In this document: piece after piece, positions 36,702 to 49,004 of the stretch | Position numbering within the stretch: the stretch's first letter is position 1 | How the letters are laid out: each line of letters opens with the position of its first letter | From: Camarhynchus parvulus | Lineage: Eukaryota > Chordata > Aves > Passeriformes > Thraupidae | Assembly (NCBI RefSeq): GCF_901933205.1 | Contig: NC_044574.1 | Location: 21,685,733-21,749,732 of the forward strand | DNA: 64,000 nucleotides | Direction of reading: 5' to 3' | The notes under the pieces: generated by a model | What the model was told of the DNA's origin: nothing | Database searches by the model: none | What the model saw: the letters and a program-made list of their open reading frames with translations, nothing else | Position numbers and translations under genes: made by a program

Positions 36702-39600
36702 AGTGTTGGTATCAAATTATGTACACAAATATTTTAACTTCTGGTCATTAAACTGAAGCACAAATTTACGCTGGTATTTACTGTTATTTATTTTGATTAT
36801 TTAGAGAAGGCTTTTAATTCAAAGGCTCTCAATATAAATTTTTCAATTTCAATTTTTCCTAAATAGATGTAAAAATATTCAAAAAGCTATCAATATGTAA
36901 ACGTCAAGCATGAAGTAGTTTCATCTCTTGATAAGGCATTCATTTAAATTAGTTCAAAAAAGCACATGAAATCACTGTTGATTCTAATGGGCCCCAGTTT
37001 GGCAAGATACTAAATTTAAGCACTATTAGACTACATGAAATGATCCGAGACAGAAGAATTTCATGATTATTCAGTGGAGCAATTCAGTAGTTGTTAATTG
37101 CTATCAGGGGACGTGGAGACCATGCCTCTCAAATGGGTAAGCTCTCCTGGGGAGAAATACTGCTAGCATAAGGTCTTTTCTGCTCACACACTGATTAAAT
37201 GAGCCAATTAATTAAGTACTCACATGTGAATTACCATGTGCCCAGAGTTTGGGGGAGCATTCAGCTAGAGTAGCAAATTGCGGAGGCAATTGCAAGTCAG
37301 GAAAAGAGCCATGGCAGGTGTCAGAGCCTTTCACCACCAGGAAAGCTAATTTCGCCCATCATATCCTTTTGCTCTGCTGACCAAAGTCAAAGTTAATGAG
37401 CCTGCTACTCTCTGTATTACATACAAATAAGTAGCAAGTAAGTACTCCTCTTCGAGTGGATTCATGGAAATAATCATCTTGTCATTGATAATTACCAAGT
37501 CAGAAATAAACTCCTGCATCTATCTTTGAACATCTATGCTTCTCTGAAAAACTATTCTTCAACCCTAACTCATTTATTTATCTTGACCAGTATATCTAGC
37601 TCCAGAACACCTTTTTTTTTCTCACCATTTTTCCTTCACTCACCAGAGCACCTGAAAAGATTAATCTTCAATTTGTCCAAAGTCTATTTATATGCCAACA
37701 CTGTTCTCTGAAACATTCCTCTTTAAATGTATCTTTCTTCTGTGAAGTTTTTAATCCATCATAGACATATACTGTCTCTGTATGAATAGGAAAATATTCT
37801 TGGTCAGTGAAGATCATAGAGAGACTAGGGCCAAATCCTTTGTTAATGGAACTTTCCATACAGAGATTAGGAATAAAAAACCCCAACAACTCCCTACCAC
37901 AGACATAGCTAAAAAATTTTGCTTCCATCACAGCACTACATCTTACAGATAGCTGGATCCCAAAAAATCTAAAATTCATAAAGATTCACTTTATCTAGGT
38001 TATTTGTTTTTGTGACTTCTTCGCTTTGCAGGCCAAACCAGAGCATCACAGCTCTGATTGCTTTTGGCCTTTAAATTGACACACAGTCTGACCCAGAGAT
38101 AGTTAATATGTATCTGTTCATATCCCAGCAAAACACACTGACTTAATGGCTAGTACTGATATTTACCTTCCTACATATATTATAAATATATATTATACCT
38201 TCCATATAATCACCTTCCTAAAGTGATTACACAGAATGAATCATGCCTCCTCTCAGAATTTATTTTTAGGATTAAAAGACGAGACATTTCAGTAATACCT
38301 TTCTGCACCTATTAACAAATAAATATGTGTATTTTTAAAACAAGATGATCAAAGCAATTGTTAATATTAGAATTATGTTTCTATACTGGTTTTGGATTTC
38401 TTTTTCTCTTCTAGAAGTATATTAGCTAACATATCCTTGGATTGCATTGCACTGGAGACCTATAGCCATCCTGTGATTGACTACTGCACCTCAGCTGATC
38501 AGCTCCTACCTTATTGCAAAAATGCTTGTTATCAGCCCCTAGTACATGACCTTTCATGCTGTGCTATTGAATTTCATCCCATTTCTATTACCTGAGTCTT
38601 CGGGGTCATCCACTATACCCCTTGGCTATTTCACTCAACTAATGATCCCAGACAAATACCTCTTTCATATTTTTCTCTTAGTCCCATTTTGTGACTTCTT
38701 CCTTCTGTCCAGCACTTTCTGACTCAAAAGACTTACCTTTTAGCAAGGCCCAACATTTCTAATTCATATCTGTTTTTGTGCTAGAAAATTTCCACAATAT
38801 ATACTGATACCTCACCTATTTTTAGGGACTGGGAGGGGGAATAATGAAGAAAATACACATGTTACATGGAGACTAAGTTTTTTATTGTTCTCAAAGAAAC
38901 AAAATTTCAAAAACAGATGACAAGCTATTAGTGTGTGGCAATCCATTTGTCATTTTAAATGTACTCACTGATTATAGCTAATATTAGCTTTCAATGCAAC
39001 ATTTTTTATTTAAAGGCAAAAATGTGTTAAAGTGTTTTACACTGGGAAGTCAAAGTCATATATACAAGACATGTATAGATCAATAGTTTTACTTTTATTA
39101 TCTGTCAGGAAACTAAGACAGTAAGACAGTAAGAATTTATGATTATTATTTTTCTTTGCCCAACAAGAACTTAGGTAGGTAAATATTTGTGCATTGAATT
39201 TTCCTAATTCCAAATACAGCATATGCTTAGTTTGCCAGTGCTCAAATATTCCTAATTAGGGAATACTTATACAATTAAACAATTCAAAATAATATGTTGT
39301 ACTACTCAAAAACTCAACAGTCTCAGATTGGCAACTAGGTCATACTCTCAGCTAAGGACATTTACTTTTTTCTTTCTTGTTCTGAAGAGACAGTCTTGTG
39401 AAATTTTAATAACATCACAGACCAGGTGATATTCTCTACAAGACATAGAATCTGAAAAATGTTACAAAAACTATGCCTAGCCCATGATAAATCAATGAAT
39501 TTATAACACCCTTCCATGTTACTTCCTTTCTTTACCTATTATTTACAGTCATTATGAAGGTATCCAAAGTATTCCAGCTAATGTAAAACAGTGAGAAATA
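36702..39600. other. Gene-free AT-rich sequence, possible regulatory DNA at 37.04-37.51 kb
   Basis: No gene or transposon is recognised. The part at 37040-37510 is free of simple repeats and has several homeodomain-type motifs, such as AATTAATTAA (37207-37216) and TGATAATTACC (37486-37496). A 61-codon frame at 37526-37711 and a 67-codon frame at 38392-38595 have no recognisable homology. Confidence 0.55.
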
Positions 39601-39603
39601 TGT

Positions 39604-40165
39604 GGAATCATTGGACAGAATAATTTAGATTGGGAAATCCCTTTAAGATCGCTAAGTCCAAACATTAACATAAACGGCCAGGTCTACCTCTAAACCATGT
39701 ACCAAAGTGCCACATCTACAGGTATTTGAAATACTTACAGGGTGGTGGCTCAACCACTTCCCTAGGCAGCATGGTCCAATGCTTGACAACACTTCTGGTG
39801 AAGAAATTTTCCCTAATATCCAGTCTAAACCTCCCCTAGTACAACTTGAGGTCATTTCCTCTTGTCCCATTGCTTGTTACTGGGGAGAAGAGAACAACCC
39901 ACAATTCACTGCAATCTCCTTTCAGGCAGTTTTAAGGAACAATAAGATCTGCCCTGAGCCTCCTTTTCTCCAGCCTAAACATCCACAGCTCCCTCAGCCA
40001 CCCCTCATCAGGTTTGTGTTCCAGATCCTTCACCATCTCTGTTACCCTTCTCTAGACTTGTTCCAGCACTTTAATGACTTTTTTATCAGGTAGTGCCGAA
40101 AATTGCAGTGTGGCCTCAACTACATGTGGGCATGATCACTGCCCTGATCCTGCTGACCACAAAGA
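39604..40165 (-). mobile_element. CR1 LINE 3' fragment
   Basis: Read on the minus strand this is the last part of CR1: the end of ORF2, then the 3' UTR and tail at the left edge. Recognisable plus-strand phrases are AATCATTGGACAGAATAATT (39605-39624) from the tail, CACTTCCCTAGGCAGCATGG (39755-39774), GGTGAAGAAATTTTCCCTAA (39799-39818), and CCTCCTTTTCTCCAGCCTAA (39959-39978), all classic CR1 wording with changes. A 128-codon plus-strand frame at 39707-40093 is antisense to the element and not a gene. The 5' cut lies near 40165. Confidence 0.88.
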
Positions 40166-41550
40166 GCATTCAAATATTATTTTTTTAAGTGCTTAGCACA
40201 CCATAGAAATAGTTATTGGGTAATGAGCTTAAGTGAAGTTAATGGCATAAATTGCAACAAAAAGTAATGATTAAAGCCCAGTTAAAGATTAACACAGAGG
40301 CATCAATTGAGCTCTGTGTCAAAACACTCCCTATTTAAGATTAATTCCTTCACTGTATTAAATAAATTAGAATAGCAATAGTGCCTTGAGGTCCTGATCT
40401 CCTGTCAAAACTTACTGTTCTATGAATAAATATAATGAGAAAACAGTTGCTTTTACTTACAGTTGCTACTATTTTCTCTTGGGGGTAGAGATGGCTCCAT
40501 GTTTTTGACATTATGTTCATAATTCATCCTAAATTTATTATTTTTCAAACAGAGAAAGAAGGAAATAGAAAAACTCCCTTTTCTAACATCATGCAGGTCA
40601 TAAAAGTTTTTTCTTTGTTTCAGACTAAGTTTCTTTTGCAAAGCTGGACAATTTTGCCTCACCTAAGCCTAGCTTCATGCTATATTTTAAAATCATATGC
40701 ATACCTTAACCCAGGAAACACATCCTAAATTTTAAAGCATGACAGTAGTCAGTTTCTGTAAGCTTCCCATAAATCTAGAAGAGGCTATGTTACCTAGAAC
40801 CTGTTTCTATATTTTACAGGTTGTCCAAACTAGACTATTTACCTACCAAAGTTCAATTTTCCAAACAAATGTGGGCATACCGATCTGGTTAAGTGGGATG
40901 TAGTTTATAGATTTGCATTTTTAAGTGCGATGTAGTTTATAGATTTGCATTTTTTTCCTCTTTGTCTCTGTCACACTTCATTTTATTTCTTTCTCTTTCC
41001 TTCAGTCTCAAAAAATCTCAGTGAATTCTCATTCTTCTCATGCAAGAAATTCCCACTTTCCAGAAGGGTTACTTATTTTGCATGTAGTGTGAATGCCACT
41101 TATTACAATGTACCTATCCAAAATCTCACCAAGGAAAACATAATCTCCTTTGTATTTGTGAAAAAGACTCACAAATTGTCTAGTTAGTCCAAGATTGCAG
41201 GCTGCAGGTGCCTAAAAGAAGTATAACTTAGCCTAATTCCTAGTTAGGACTGGTATTTTTAAGATTAGTAACGAACAAGACAGAATTTGAGTATGCTACA
41301 AATCACAAAGGGAAAAAAATGGATTTTATTAGTATACCCATTCTCTTTATTATAAGCTCTTCTACAGTTTTCCTATATAAAGTTTATTTCAAAAGACATG
41401 GTAAATCCTCATCTTCTCATCTTCTCTGCACTTGCTTTTAATCCTACCTGGTTTGGGGTTTGTTTTTGGGTCTTATTTGAAATAGCTAAAAATATTAATG
41501 TACTACTACAAAGTAGTAAAGATCACTATAACCTTAATTGCAACTACCTA
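40166..41550. other. Gene-free AT-rich sequence
   Basis: No gene is recognised. The only structured item is a 32-bp tandem duplication at 40890-40953. Short frames at 40453-40728 and 40945-41187 have no recognisable homology. Confidence 0.6.
40890..40953. repeat. 32-bp tandem duplication
   Basis: A 32-base unit beginning TAAGTGGGATGTAG at 40890 is repeated at 40922 with a single G-to-C change. The near identity indicates a recent local duplication. No function is evident. Confidence 0.95.
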
Positions 41551-41551
41551 A

Positions 41552-41608
41552 GCAGTCAGACTAGTTGACCTCCAGTGGTTCCTTCCAACCTTAGCCACTC
41601 TGTGAAGT
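41552..41608 (+). mobile_element. CR1 3' tail fragment
   Basis: AGACTAGTTGACCTCCAGTG (41559-41578), followed by TTCCTTCCAACCTTAGCC and CACTCTGTGAA, is the terminal stretch of a CR1 3' UTR. It resembles the tail of the copy ending at 35218. Nothing upstream is recognisable as CR1, so either the insertion was very short or the rest has decayed. Confidence 0.7.
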
Positions 41609-42190
41609 ATAAAAAGACTAGACACAGCTGGGTGACACTACTGTCCCAGAGAAAAGCTTAGCCAATGAACTGGAAGGTAATGCTTCCCCCAGGTGCTTTG
41701 GGAAATGTCATGATCTCTTCAACATGATGAAGCTAACAGGATTACAGAGATCAGGGTAAAAGCCAGTTATGGAGTTAAAAGGTACAGCCATCACAGTTTG
41801 AACTTTTAATCTTGAAGAAGTTCCAATTTTCTCTCCTCATGGCTGCTGTAGACACGTTTGAATTCAGCCTTCATATTATTCAATTTAAACCAGCGAAGAA
41901 AACCTTAAGGTCACCTGATAACAAGCAGAACCATTTTGCAAGCTGAGAAATCCAGCATTAAACGACTTCTGATGCAAGAGTCTGGGACTGTAAGTATTAG
42001 AGTTCTAAATATGCCAGGAGAAATCTTACCACAACAGAGAGGATGGTGACTCTTGCTCAGTCTTCTGTATCACTACCAAGTGACAAATATTACAGTGCCA
42101 CCACACCCAACCTCAGGTACATTCAAAGTATTTATCTAAGATATCAGGGTAAAATTCCACCTTTCTTCATGGCACAGATGAAGCCACACC
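41609..42190. other. Gene-free sequence
   Basis: About 580 bases between a CR1 tail and an LTR fragment. No gene or family is recognised. The missing 5' end of the LTR may lie here in unrecognisable form. Confidence 0.5.
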
Positions 42191-42500
42191 TGGATAACAC
42201 TGATGATTTTGTTGTTGCTAACCAGTGTTTACACTAAGTCAAGGACTTCCCAGTTTCTCACATAGTCCCACCAGCATGCAGACTGAGGGGACAAGAAGTT
42301 GAGAGGTCACACAAACAGAAACTGGCCAAAGGGATATTCCATACAATAGGGATCATGCCCAGAATGTAATCTAGGGCGAAAGCAAGGTGGGAGCCACTGC
42401 TTGGGAACTGCCCGGACATTGGTCACCAGTTGGTGAGCAATTGCATTGTGAATCACTTGTACACTCTCTGTTCTTAAGATTATTATAATCGAGGAGTGAA
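42191..42500 (+). mobile_element. Endogenous retrovirus LTR fragment, common avian family
   Basis: The sense-strand order matches a very common bird LTR as I know it: GATAACACTGATGATTTTGT (42193-42212), GTTTACACTAAGTCAAGGAC (42227-42246), AACTGGCCAAAGGGATATTC (42321-42340) with CATACAATA following, then the core-promoter area, where the usual TATA motif has decayed to AATGTAATCTAGG (42363-42375). After that come GGTGGGAGCCACTGCTTGGG (42387-42406) and GGTGAGCAATTGCATTGTGA (42432-42451). Both true LTR ends are missing or unrecognisable, and no viral coding sequence is present. The 60562-61153 copy shares the U3-type features in the opposite orientation. Whether the family is ERVL or ERVK I cannot say. 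Confidence 0.78.
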
Positions 42501-43952
42501 GGGGGCATCTTCCTCATGGACTCCAAAAAGAAAAGGTAAAAGTTAAAGTAACAGTAAATCATGTTCATAGTTAAGGACTTTTCTGGATTTCTCTGTTCCT
42601 AATTCATTCTCTGTTGTTACTGGGTCTTGCAATTATGCCCCAAGTCATAATTATCGCAGCTGCCAAGTAGCCATAGACCCTTTTTCTTTAAAATGCTTGC
42701 ACCTAGACCTCCAGTGGACTGTGACCAGTGCACAGACAAGATCTTCACAGACAAGGTAAGAAAATACATCTCCTTTCTTTCTCTTCCAATTTGAATTTTA
42801 AGAAAAAGACACCCATATCAGTTTACTTCTATGTTCACATTGACACAGTTGATGTCTTACAGGAACAATAGTGTAGAAAGTCAGGCTTTCTCTACAAAGA
42901 AACACATCAAACTGACAACAGTTCTGGGAAGTCAGATCTCACTGAACCTTTTCTGTTTGCTTTAAACGTTACTTGAAATATCATAAAGCATCAGTACTTT
43001 ACATTTAGTATCAGGCATCACTAACATAATTCTGCAATTTAATTATACTAATAATGATCAAATTCTTATGAAGGAGCATATTTCCCAGGTCAATTGTTTT
43101 GACAACATCTTGCAATATTCCATGAAGGAAGTCAGTACTGAAAATGAGCAAAAGATAAAATCCTATTTGATAGGTATGTTGTCTGTTGCTACACTATTAA
43201 CTTACAATATAAAGCCAAAAGGCAGATAGTAATTATCTTCAGACAAAGTATCTGTAATGGCTTGCATAATGGTTCGCATTATTAAAGTTTCACTGAAAAT
43301 TTTATATTTATGCAGTACATAGTGCTGTAAAGAAGTTTATGTAAAATATAGCAGAAGCCTGGATATGTTGTGTCTTAGAAAAGATAAATATACCTGGAAT
43401 AAATCAAGAGTCTCACACTGCTGCTAAATAAAGTGTTAGAAATATAAAGTTAGTTACAAGGAAATGGAAGCAGAGAGTGAATTCAACCACTGGAAGAGTA
43501 ATAAAGTAGAAAATAGTTGAATTAAAACTAAATATATGAAGCCTGACAACTGTGCAGCCATTTATATTTATACTTACAAGCTAAGAAAGGTTTAAAAATT
43601 GATATTCTGAGGTTGACACTAATTTACCAGTATATAGCCTTGTGCAAATCAGTTAAGTGCTGTTAGTTCTCTAAAGAGAGGACAACATGTCAGACAACTA
43701 CCTGGAACAGCACATCTCCTTGAGCAGGATTCCAGTTTTCAAATCAAGCTGAGTATGTAAGAGGCCCACCCACCACCAACACAGGTCTGAGTCAGCTTTT
43801 CACTCTTCAAAAATATTACACCCGTTATGGATACAGATCTGCTCACAGAGATATATGTATGCTGATCATTTCCAGACTGCGTGTTTTTTGAACAACAAAC
43901 CTGCAATACACACATAAATATTTCCATTTTTGAAATTTATATAACATACACT

Positions 43953-44000
43953 CATATCTATCTATCTATCTAGATATATACACAAACACACACACACACT
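43953..44000. repeat. TATC tetramer plus CA microsatellite
   Basis: Four TATC-type units are followed by a short TA stretch and then a CA array. It is an ordinary compound microsatellite. Confidence 0.85.
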
Positions 44001-47000
44001 CTAGTATACAAATATATTTTTAGGTAGCACGTAAAAAAAAATTGAAATTAAACAAGAGCATTTAACAAAAAGCAAGTTACTTGTCTCTGAAGAGTTTTTT
44101 TAAACTTATTTTCTTCCCAAACTACATGAGGTCTGGTCATCACGGATCATTTGTGAAGCATGCATTCAGTACAGGTAACTGTCCTGGAATAAATAGCACA
44201 AACAGTGTCTATTTATAAAACATTTATATAAATGTATAATTGTAATGGCCTTTCAAATGTGAAAATTCTTTCTTGCTTCTCAGCACAAGTTTCTCACCAT
44301 GTATAGCTGTTCCTGATGAATACTTCCGCTAATATTTGGTACTGTCTGTCTCAAAGCCTTTTCTGATCTCTAACTCTATGCACACATATCTCAAATTCCC
44401 AGATGAAACATGGTGCTGACTCCAGAGCTCAGAAGTATTTTTACTTCTGCAATCTACTGATTTCAAGAAAAAGTTTTATTTGAATTATTAATTATAAGCA
44501 TTGAATCACAAATCACACACTGTAAAAAAGTAAATCAGCTAGTAGGTTGCAGTCCTATGTGCAAAATATAATTTTAACTAAATATAAATTGTTTCTAAGT
44601 GTTGCAGAGTTGAGGCCTAAATACACCCCCACTGAATTCAATAACCATGAACACAGATTAGAACTGGACAACCTAATGTTTCTACTTTTTGTGTCATTCT
44701 ATAGCCAATAGAACATTTTATAGAAAAAGCACATTTAAGAAAATGGAATATTGTTCACAGTTATCTGCAGAAGTGGATTCTTTATATCAAATGAAAAGAA
44801 ATGTCTGCCTGGAGTTGTAAGTCAGATGAAAGACTTCAGAGTGCACTTCAGAACCAAGCAAGTATTGACTAGATGTATGTAGTTCATATTTACAGTGAAG
44901 GGTTTTTCTAATAATATTTGAAGTTACCTAACCCTCCTGATTTTGTGAGATGGGAGATCTTTAGTACTTGTGTTAGAGCTTTATTTAGAAAACTAGAGAG
45001 AGAAAGCTAAATTCAGCAGCACTTCTTTTTTATTCAGGTACAATTTCTAATCTCAGTAACATGGACATGTCACAGAACCACAGCATAGTTAGAGCTGTCT
45101 TTTAAATGCATTGTCCTTCCATTTCCACTCCAACATCTAGAAGGCTGGATTATTTATTTGCTCTTTGAACAAAGGTCGGGGTTGTATAAAAGGCTTGCAT
45201 AGTATCCACTATTCAGAACAAGAGAAAAAGCAGACATAAATAAACAGGGAGGAAAAACACTTTAACAATTTGACAAGAAAAAAAAACAAGTGTTATGCCA
45301 GGCAAGAGTATGGGATTTTTGGAGACTTTGTTTTTCCATCTGAGTGAAAGAAAAATAGAAGTCCACCTTTTCACCCTGTCAAAGTGAATTATTTTTTCTT
45401 CCTGGACAAAGACAGCAAAGACTAACTAAAAGAGTAACTGATCTGTTCCACCAGTCTTTAATGTTCAAGCACAGTTTGTTTGAAGTGCTGCACAAATGAA
45501 TTCCTAAGAGTAAATGAACCATTAACACAGAGGTGTAGTTTAGATCTTTCAGTTGATTACTCTAAATAAAAAAAAACACCCAGCTATTCAGTCTTTCCTC
45601 CCTTGTATATCACATTGTTCCTGAGAATACAGATAATAGTGAGTGTAGGTTGTAACTGCTCCTACATCCTGACAAATACATTGACAGGCTGTTGTTGAAG
45701 TACACAAAGCTGTGATTCCTGCTGTAAGAACAGAAATGTGGTTCCTGAATACTTGCAGTGATAACGCTACTCTCTGTCTTTTTGAGACTTTTCATTCTCC
45801 TGTCTAAAGAAGAAATATTACCAATTTTTCACTCACATGTCGGAGCACTGCATTTAAATAAACCATACTATAGGCTGTACTCTGTCAGTTATGATTTTAA
45901 CAGCCAAGCTTTGCCCCTTTCTGGGGAACATTTTTAACAGCTCAGTTCTGAAGATCTTGTGTGTGAAGGATTGATTTTTATATCCAGTATAGCCTTCTTT
46001 AATTAATACATGCCATCTGCAAATTATTCTTCCAATTTGTTATTACATTGCTTTTCTCTAATCTTGAACACATGGGGTTTACATTTGCCTTGAGGAAAAG
46101 ATCTATCAGACAAGTGTTCTAAAAAGAAAAGTTGACAAATACTACGTGAATGAGTCACAAATGATTTCTTGCATTTTGCAAACTGTGAGACTGTTCTAAA
46201 CAAAGGATGGCAGTGAGCTGGAAATGGACTGATTATTGCAAACTTGATGTGTTTTTCCAAATGGAGAAAAATTTAAGAGGAGACAATGAGAACAGATGCC
46301 TAGAAATGAATCAAAATGCAAAGAGAAAGACTGGAAGAATGGCAAAGAATGATGGACACTAAGTGATTGCCAAAATCTCAAGAATTATGTTTTCAGGAGA
46401 AGCCTGAGGCAGCATGTGTCACAAAAAATATGTCTCTGAAATAACTCACTGAAGTTATTAGGATGTTATTCAGCCGCGGTTGAGCAGATGAAAGACAGAA
46501 AGTCTTTATGAAAGGTCTGTAAGACGGTCAACTTAAATGAAGTAATTTCTAGAGAACATACTGACTTTCAGGGTGTTTTTGCTTACTCTTTAGTATTTTA
46601 ATCTTCCTCCATGTAGTATGGGAATATAAACAAGGCAAAAGGTATATATAAAGGTATTTTGATATGTATTTTTACCACTTTCTTCCCTATGGCAAAAAAG
46701 GAAAACAAGAAAAACATTCTGAAAAGAAAAAAAAGCAGATCAGTAGTAATGAAATAATTCATCCCATTTAGTTATTTTACCTCTCATAAATTAATCCATA
46801 GGAAACACTTCTCAATAATGTCTCCCTACAGAAATTTTCAAGAAGACCGATTACATACTTAGGACTGTGTTTTCAAAGGTTCATTCCAACAGTGCACTTC
46901 TGAAAGAATTAATCATTTAATATACCTACATGACGGAACCTTTTGAAATAAGAAATATTAAGAAAATACAAAGTTTTAACTGAGGAAAACCTGTATGTAT

Positions 47001-48591
47001 ACAAGAATTCTCACTTAAGTAGCTTCTAGTAAAATGAATTTCAATTGATTTCGTCCCTATTCCCTGACCCTGTTTTTTTCTTTTCTTTTTGGTTGGCTGT
47101 ATTTTTAGGCGTCACTTCTACAAACTAAGTGCCAAAAGCTTCCTCTTTTCCATGCTATAAATACCTAACCATGCCATTTATCTCTTTTACCTGTTCTACA
47201 TTTATTTCTCTATTGGAATTGTAACTAATGTTAGTGTTTGTGCGCGTATCTATATTTATAAATACAGTCCAGTTCTCAGTCAGTCTAAATCAGTACAGCT
47301 AAATTCATCCTAGCAAAGGATCAGTGCCCTAACAGCCTGCAGAACATGCCCCACATACTCTGTTAAATCTGTATATCCAATGCAGAACCAGGTCTTTGCC
47401 TAGAGGAGAGGCCAGTTCAGTCATTTGCTGGACATATGACTTCTCCATGTATTTTTAAGCTGTTCAGTGGTCCCCTATTGAACATCATTGCATATAGTCT
47501 GCATTATGGAAAATCCTCACTTGGTAAGTCACTTGGTGACATATTTGGGTGGCTGTGTATTTCTGACTTCTCTGGTTATCTGGGCAGGAGTTTAAAAAGA
47601 TTTGAAAAGGGCAGAGTTGTGTTTGGCATGAGCTTTTATAGGTACAGCGTGGCTACTGCTGTCCTGGAAAAAACAGAATAAACATAAAGTGATAAGCCCT
47701 TGAAAACAAACTTTTTCCTGCTCCTCACCATTCCTTTATTTCCTCTTTAGCTCTTTATTAGCAGAACTAATAAGTAATAAAGTAATAAAGAGCTGCAAAT
47801 ACCCATCTAGTGACTTAATAATAAATCTACTTTACCTCTTTCTTGGACAGATGTTTAAATCTGGAATTTGCTGCAGAATGCTTCAGGCAGATGCTCAGTC
47901 AGACTGCATGCTGTCATCCCAGAATTTCTTTTTCTGTGATAATGTCTGGCTAATATTCAGCATATGTCAAAATAAAGTTATAATCTCCACTTCAAATTAA
48001 TACTCTTATACCATATCAGTCTTCCTGAGTGTTCTTTTTATTAACTGAAGTAATCCTAATTGCTTTAGACTGTGTCCAAACCCAATTTGACATACGATAT
48101 GTTACTGGTTTGTATTTTTTTATTTATTTTTATTTCTTCACAGCTCTTTAAATGTAAATCATGAGTAGCCTCTGGATATCAGGAACAGTTTGGAAATTTG
48201 ACTGTCTTTTTATACAGAGTGTGTCATTCCAGTAATAGCAGCACTGTCTAGTGATTCCAAATACAGTGATATAATTTGTATCTCCACTAGAAATAGTCCA
48301 ATGGTGAAGGCATTTTAGGAGCTAGCTATAGTTTCAGACATAAATACTAGTAATTCTTAATAGTAAGAGACATAAAAAATACATTTCTTTTATTTCCTAA
48401 TTTGAAATTTCTTTTTTACAATCAAAAATTTAAATAAGTATCTATAAATAAATCCACAATGTTTGTCAGGTTTTTCTCCATATAGATAAATATATCATTT
48501 CAGATGTCTCTTAGACAGTTGGAAACCTTAAAATGTCATACAAAATCCTTTCTAGAGATTCACATTTATTTTACCCCACTGAAGTCTGAGT

Positions 48592-48677
48592 ATTGTTATC
48601 AATGTATAATGGAACCAGAACTTCCCATTTACCAATTGTTATCAATGTATAATGGAACCAGAACTACCCATTTACCC
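48592..48677. repeat. 43-bp tandem duplication
   Basis: A 43-base unit starting ATTGTTATCAATG at 48592 recurs at 48635. The main difference seen is CTTCCC versus CTACCC. It appears to be a recent local duplication with no evident function. Confidence 0.93.
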
Positions 48678-49004
48678 ATGCTTCCGCTCTTGTGAAAATA
48701 CATTCTGAGATATCAAACTTAAACTGATTATTTATTAAAACTAGGATTCAAATATACTATAATAGACATTTTTGCATGCATATTTCAAAAGTAACAGTAG
48801 AATGTAACCCTTGGTAAGAAATCTAAGTGTCTGTCTTTGTGACAGAGGAACAAGAGTAAACTAAAGAGGTAAAAAAAAAAGTATGTCCTGAGTTTAATTA
48901 ATAATATTTTTGTATAATATAAAAAACCAAACCAGGAACAAGGTGTTCATACAACACATCTGAAAGGAATAGTTCCTGCCAAAAGGAACTACAATTGTGT
49001 AATT

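Larger units (their letters stand above)
42501..49004. other. Gene-free AT-rich sequence
   Basis: About 6.5 kb with no recognisable gene or transposon. It contains a TATC/CA microsatellite (43953-44000) and a 43-bp tandem duplication (48592-48677). An 81-codon plus-strand frame at 47436-47681 has no recognisable family and an amino-acid make-up typical of random AT-rich DNA. Confidence 0.6.

Noticed and set aside
36533..36751. Open frame with repeated Tyr-Ile-Ile-Leu units
   Set aside because: It is a translation of the ATATT microsatellite.
39707..40093. 128-codon plus-strand open frame
   Set aside because: It is antisense to the CR1 fragment at 39.6-40.2 kb; its words match the reverse complement of CR1.
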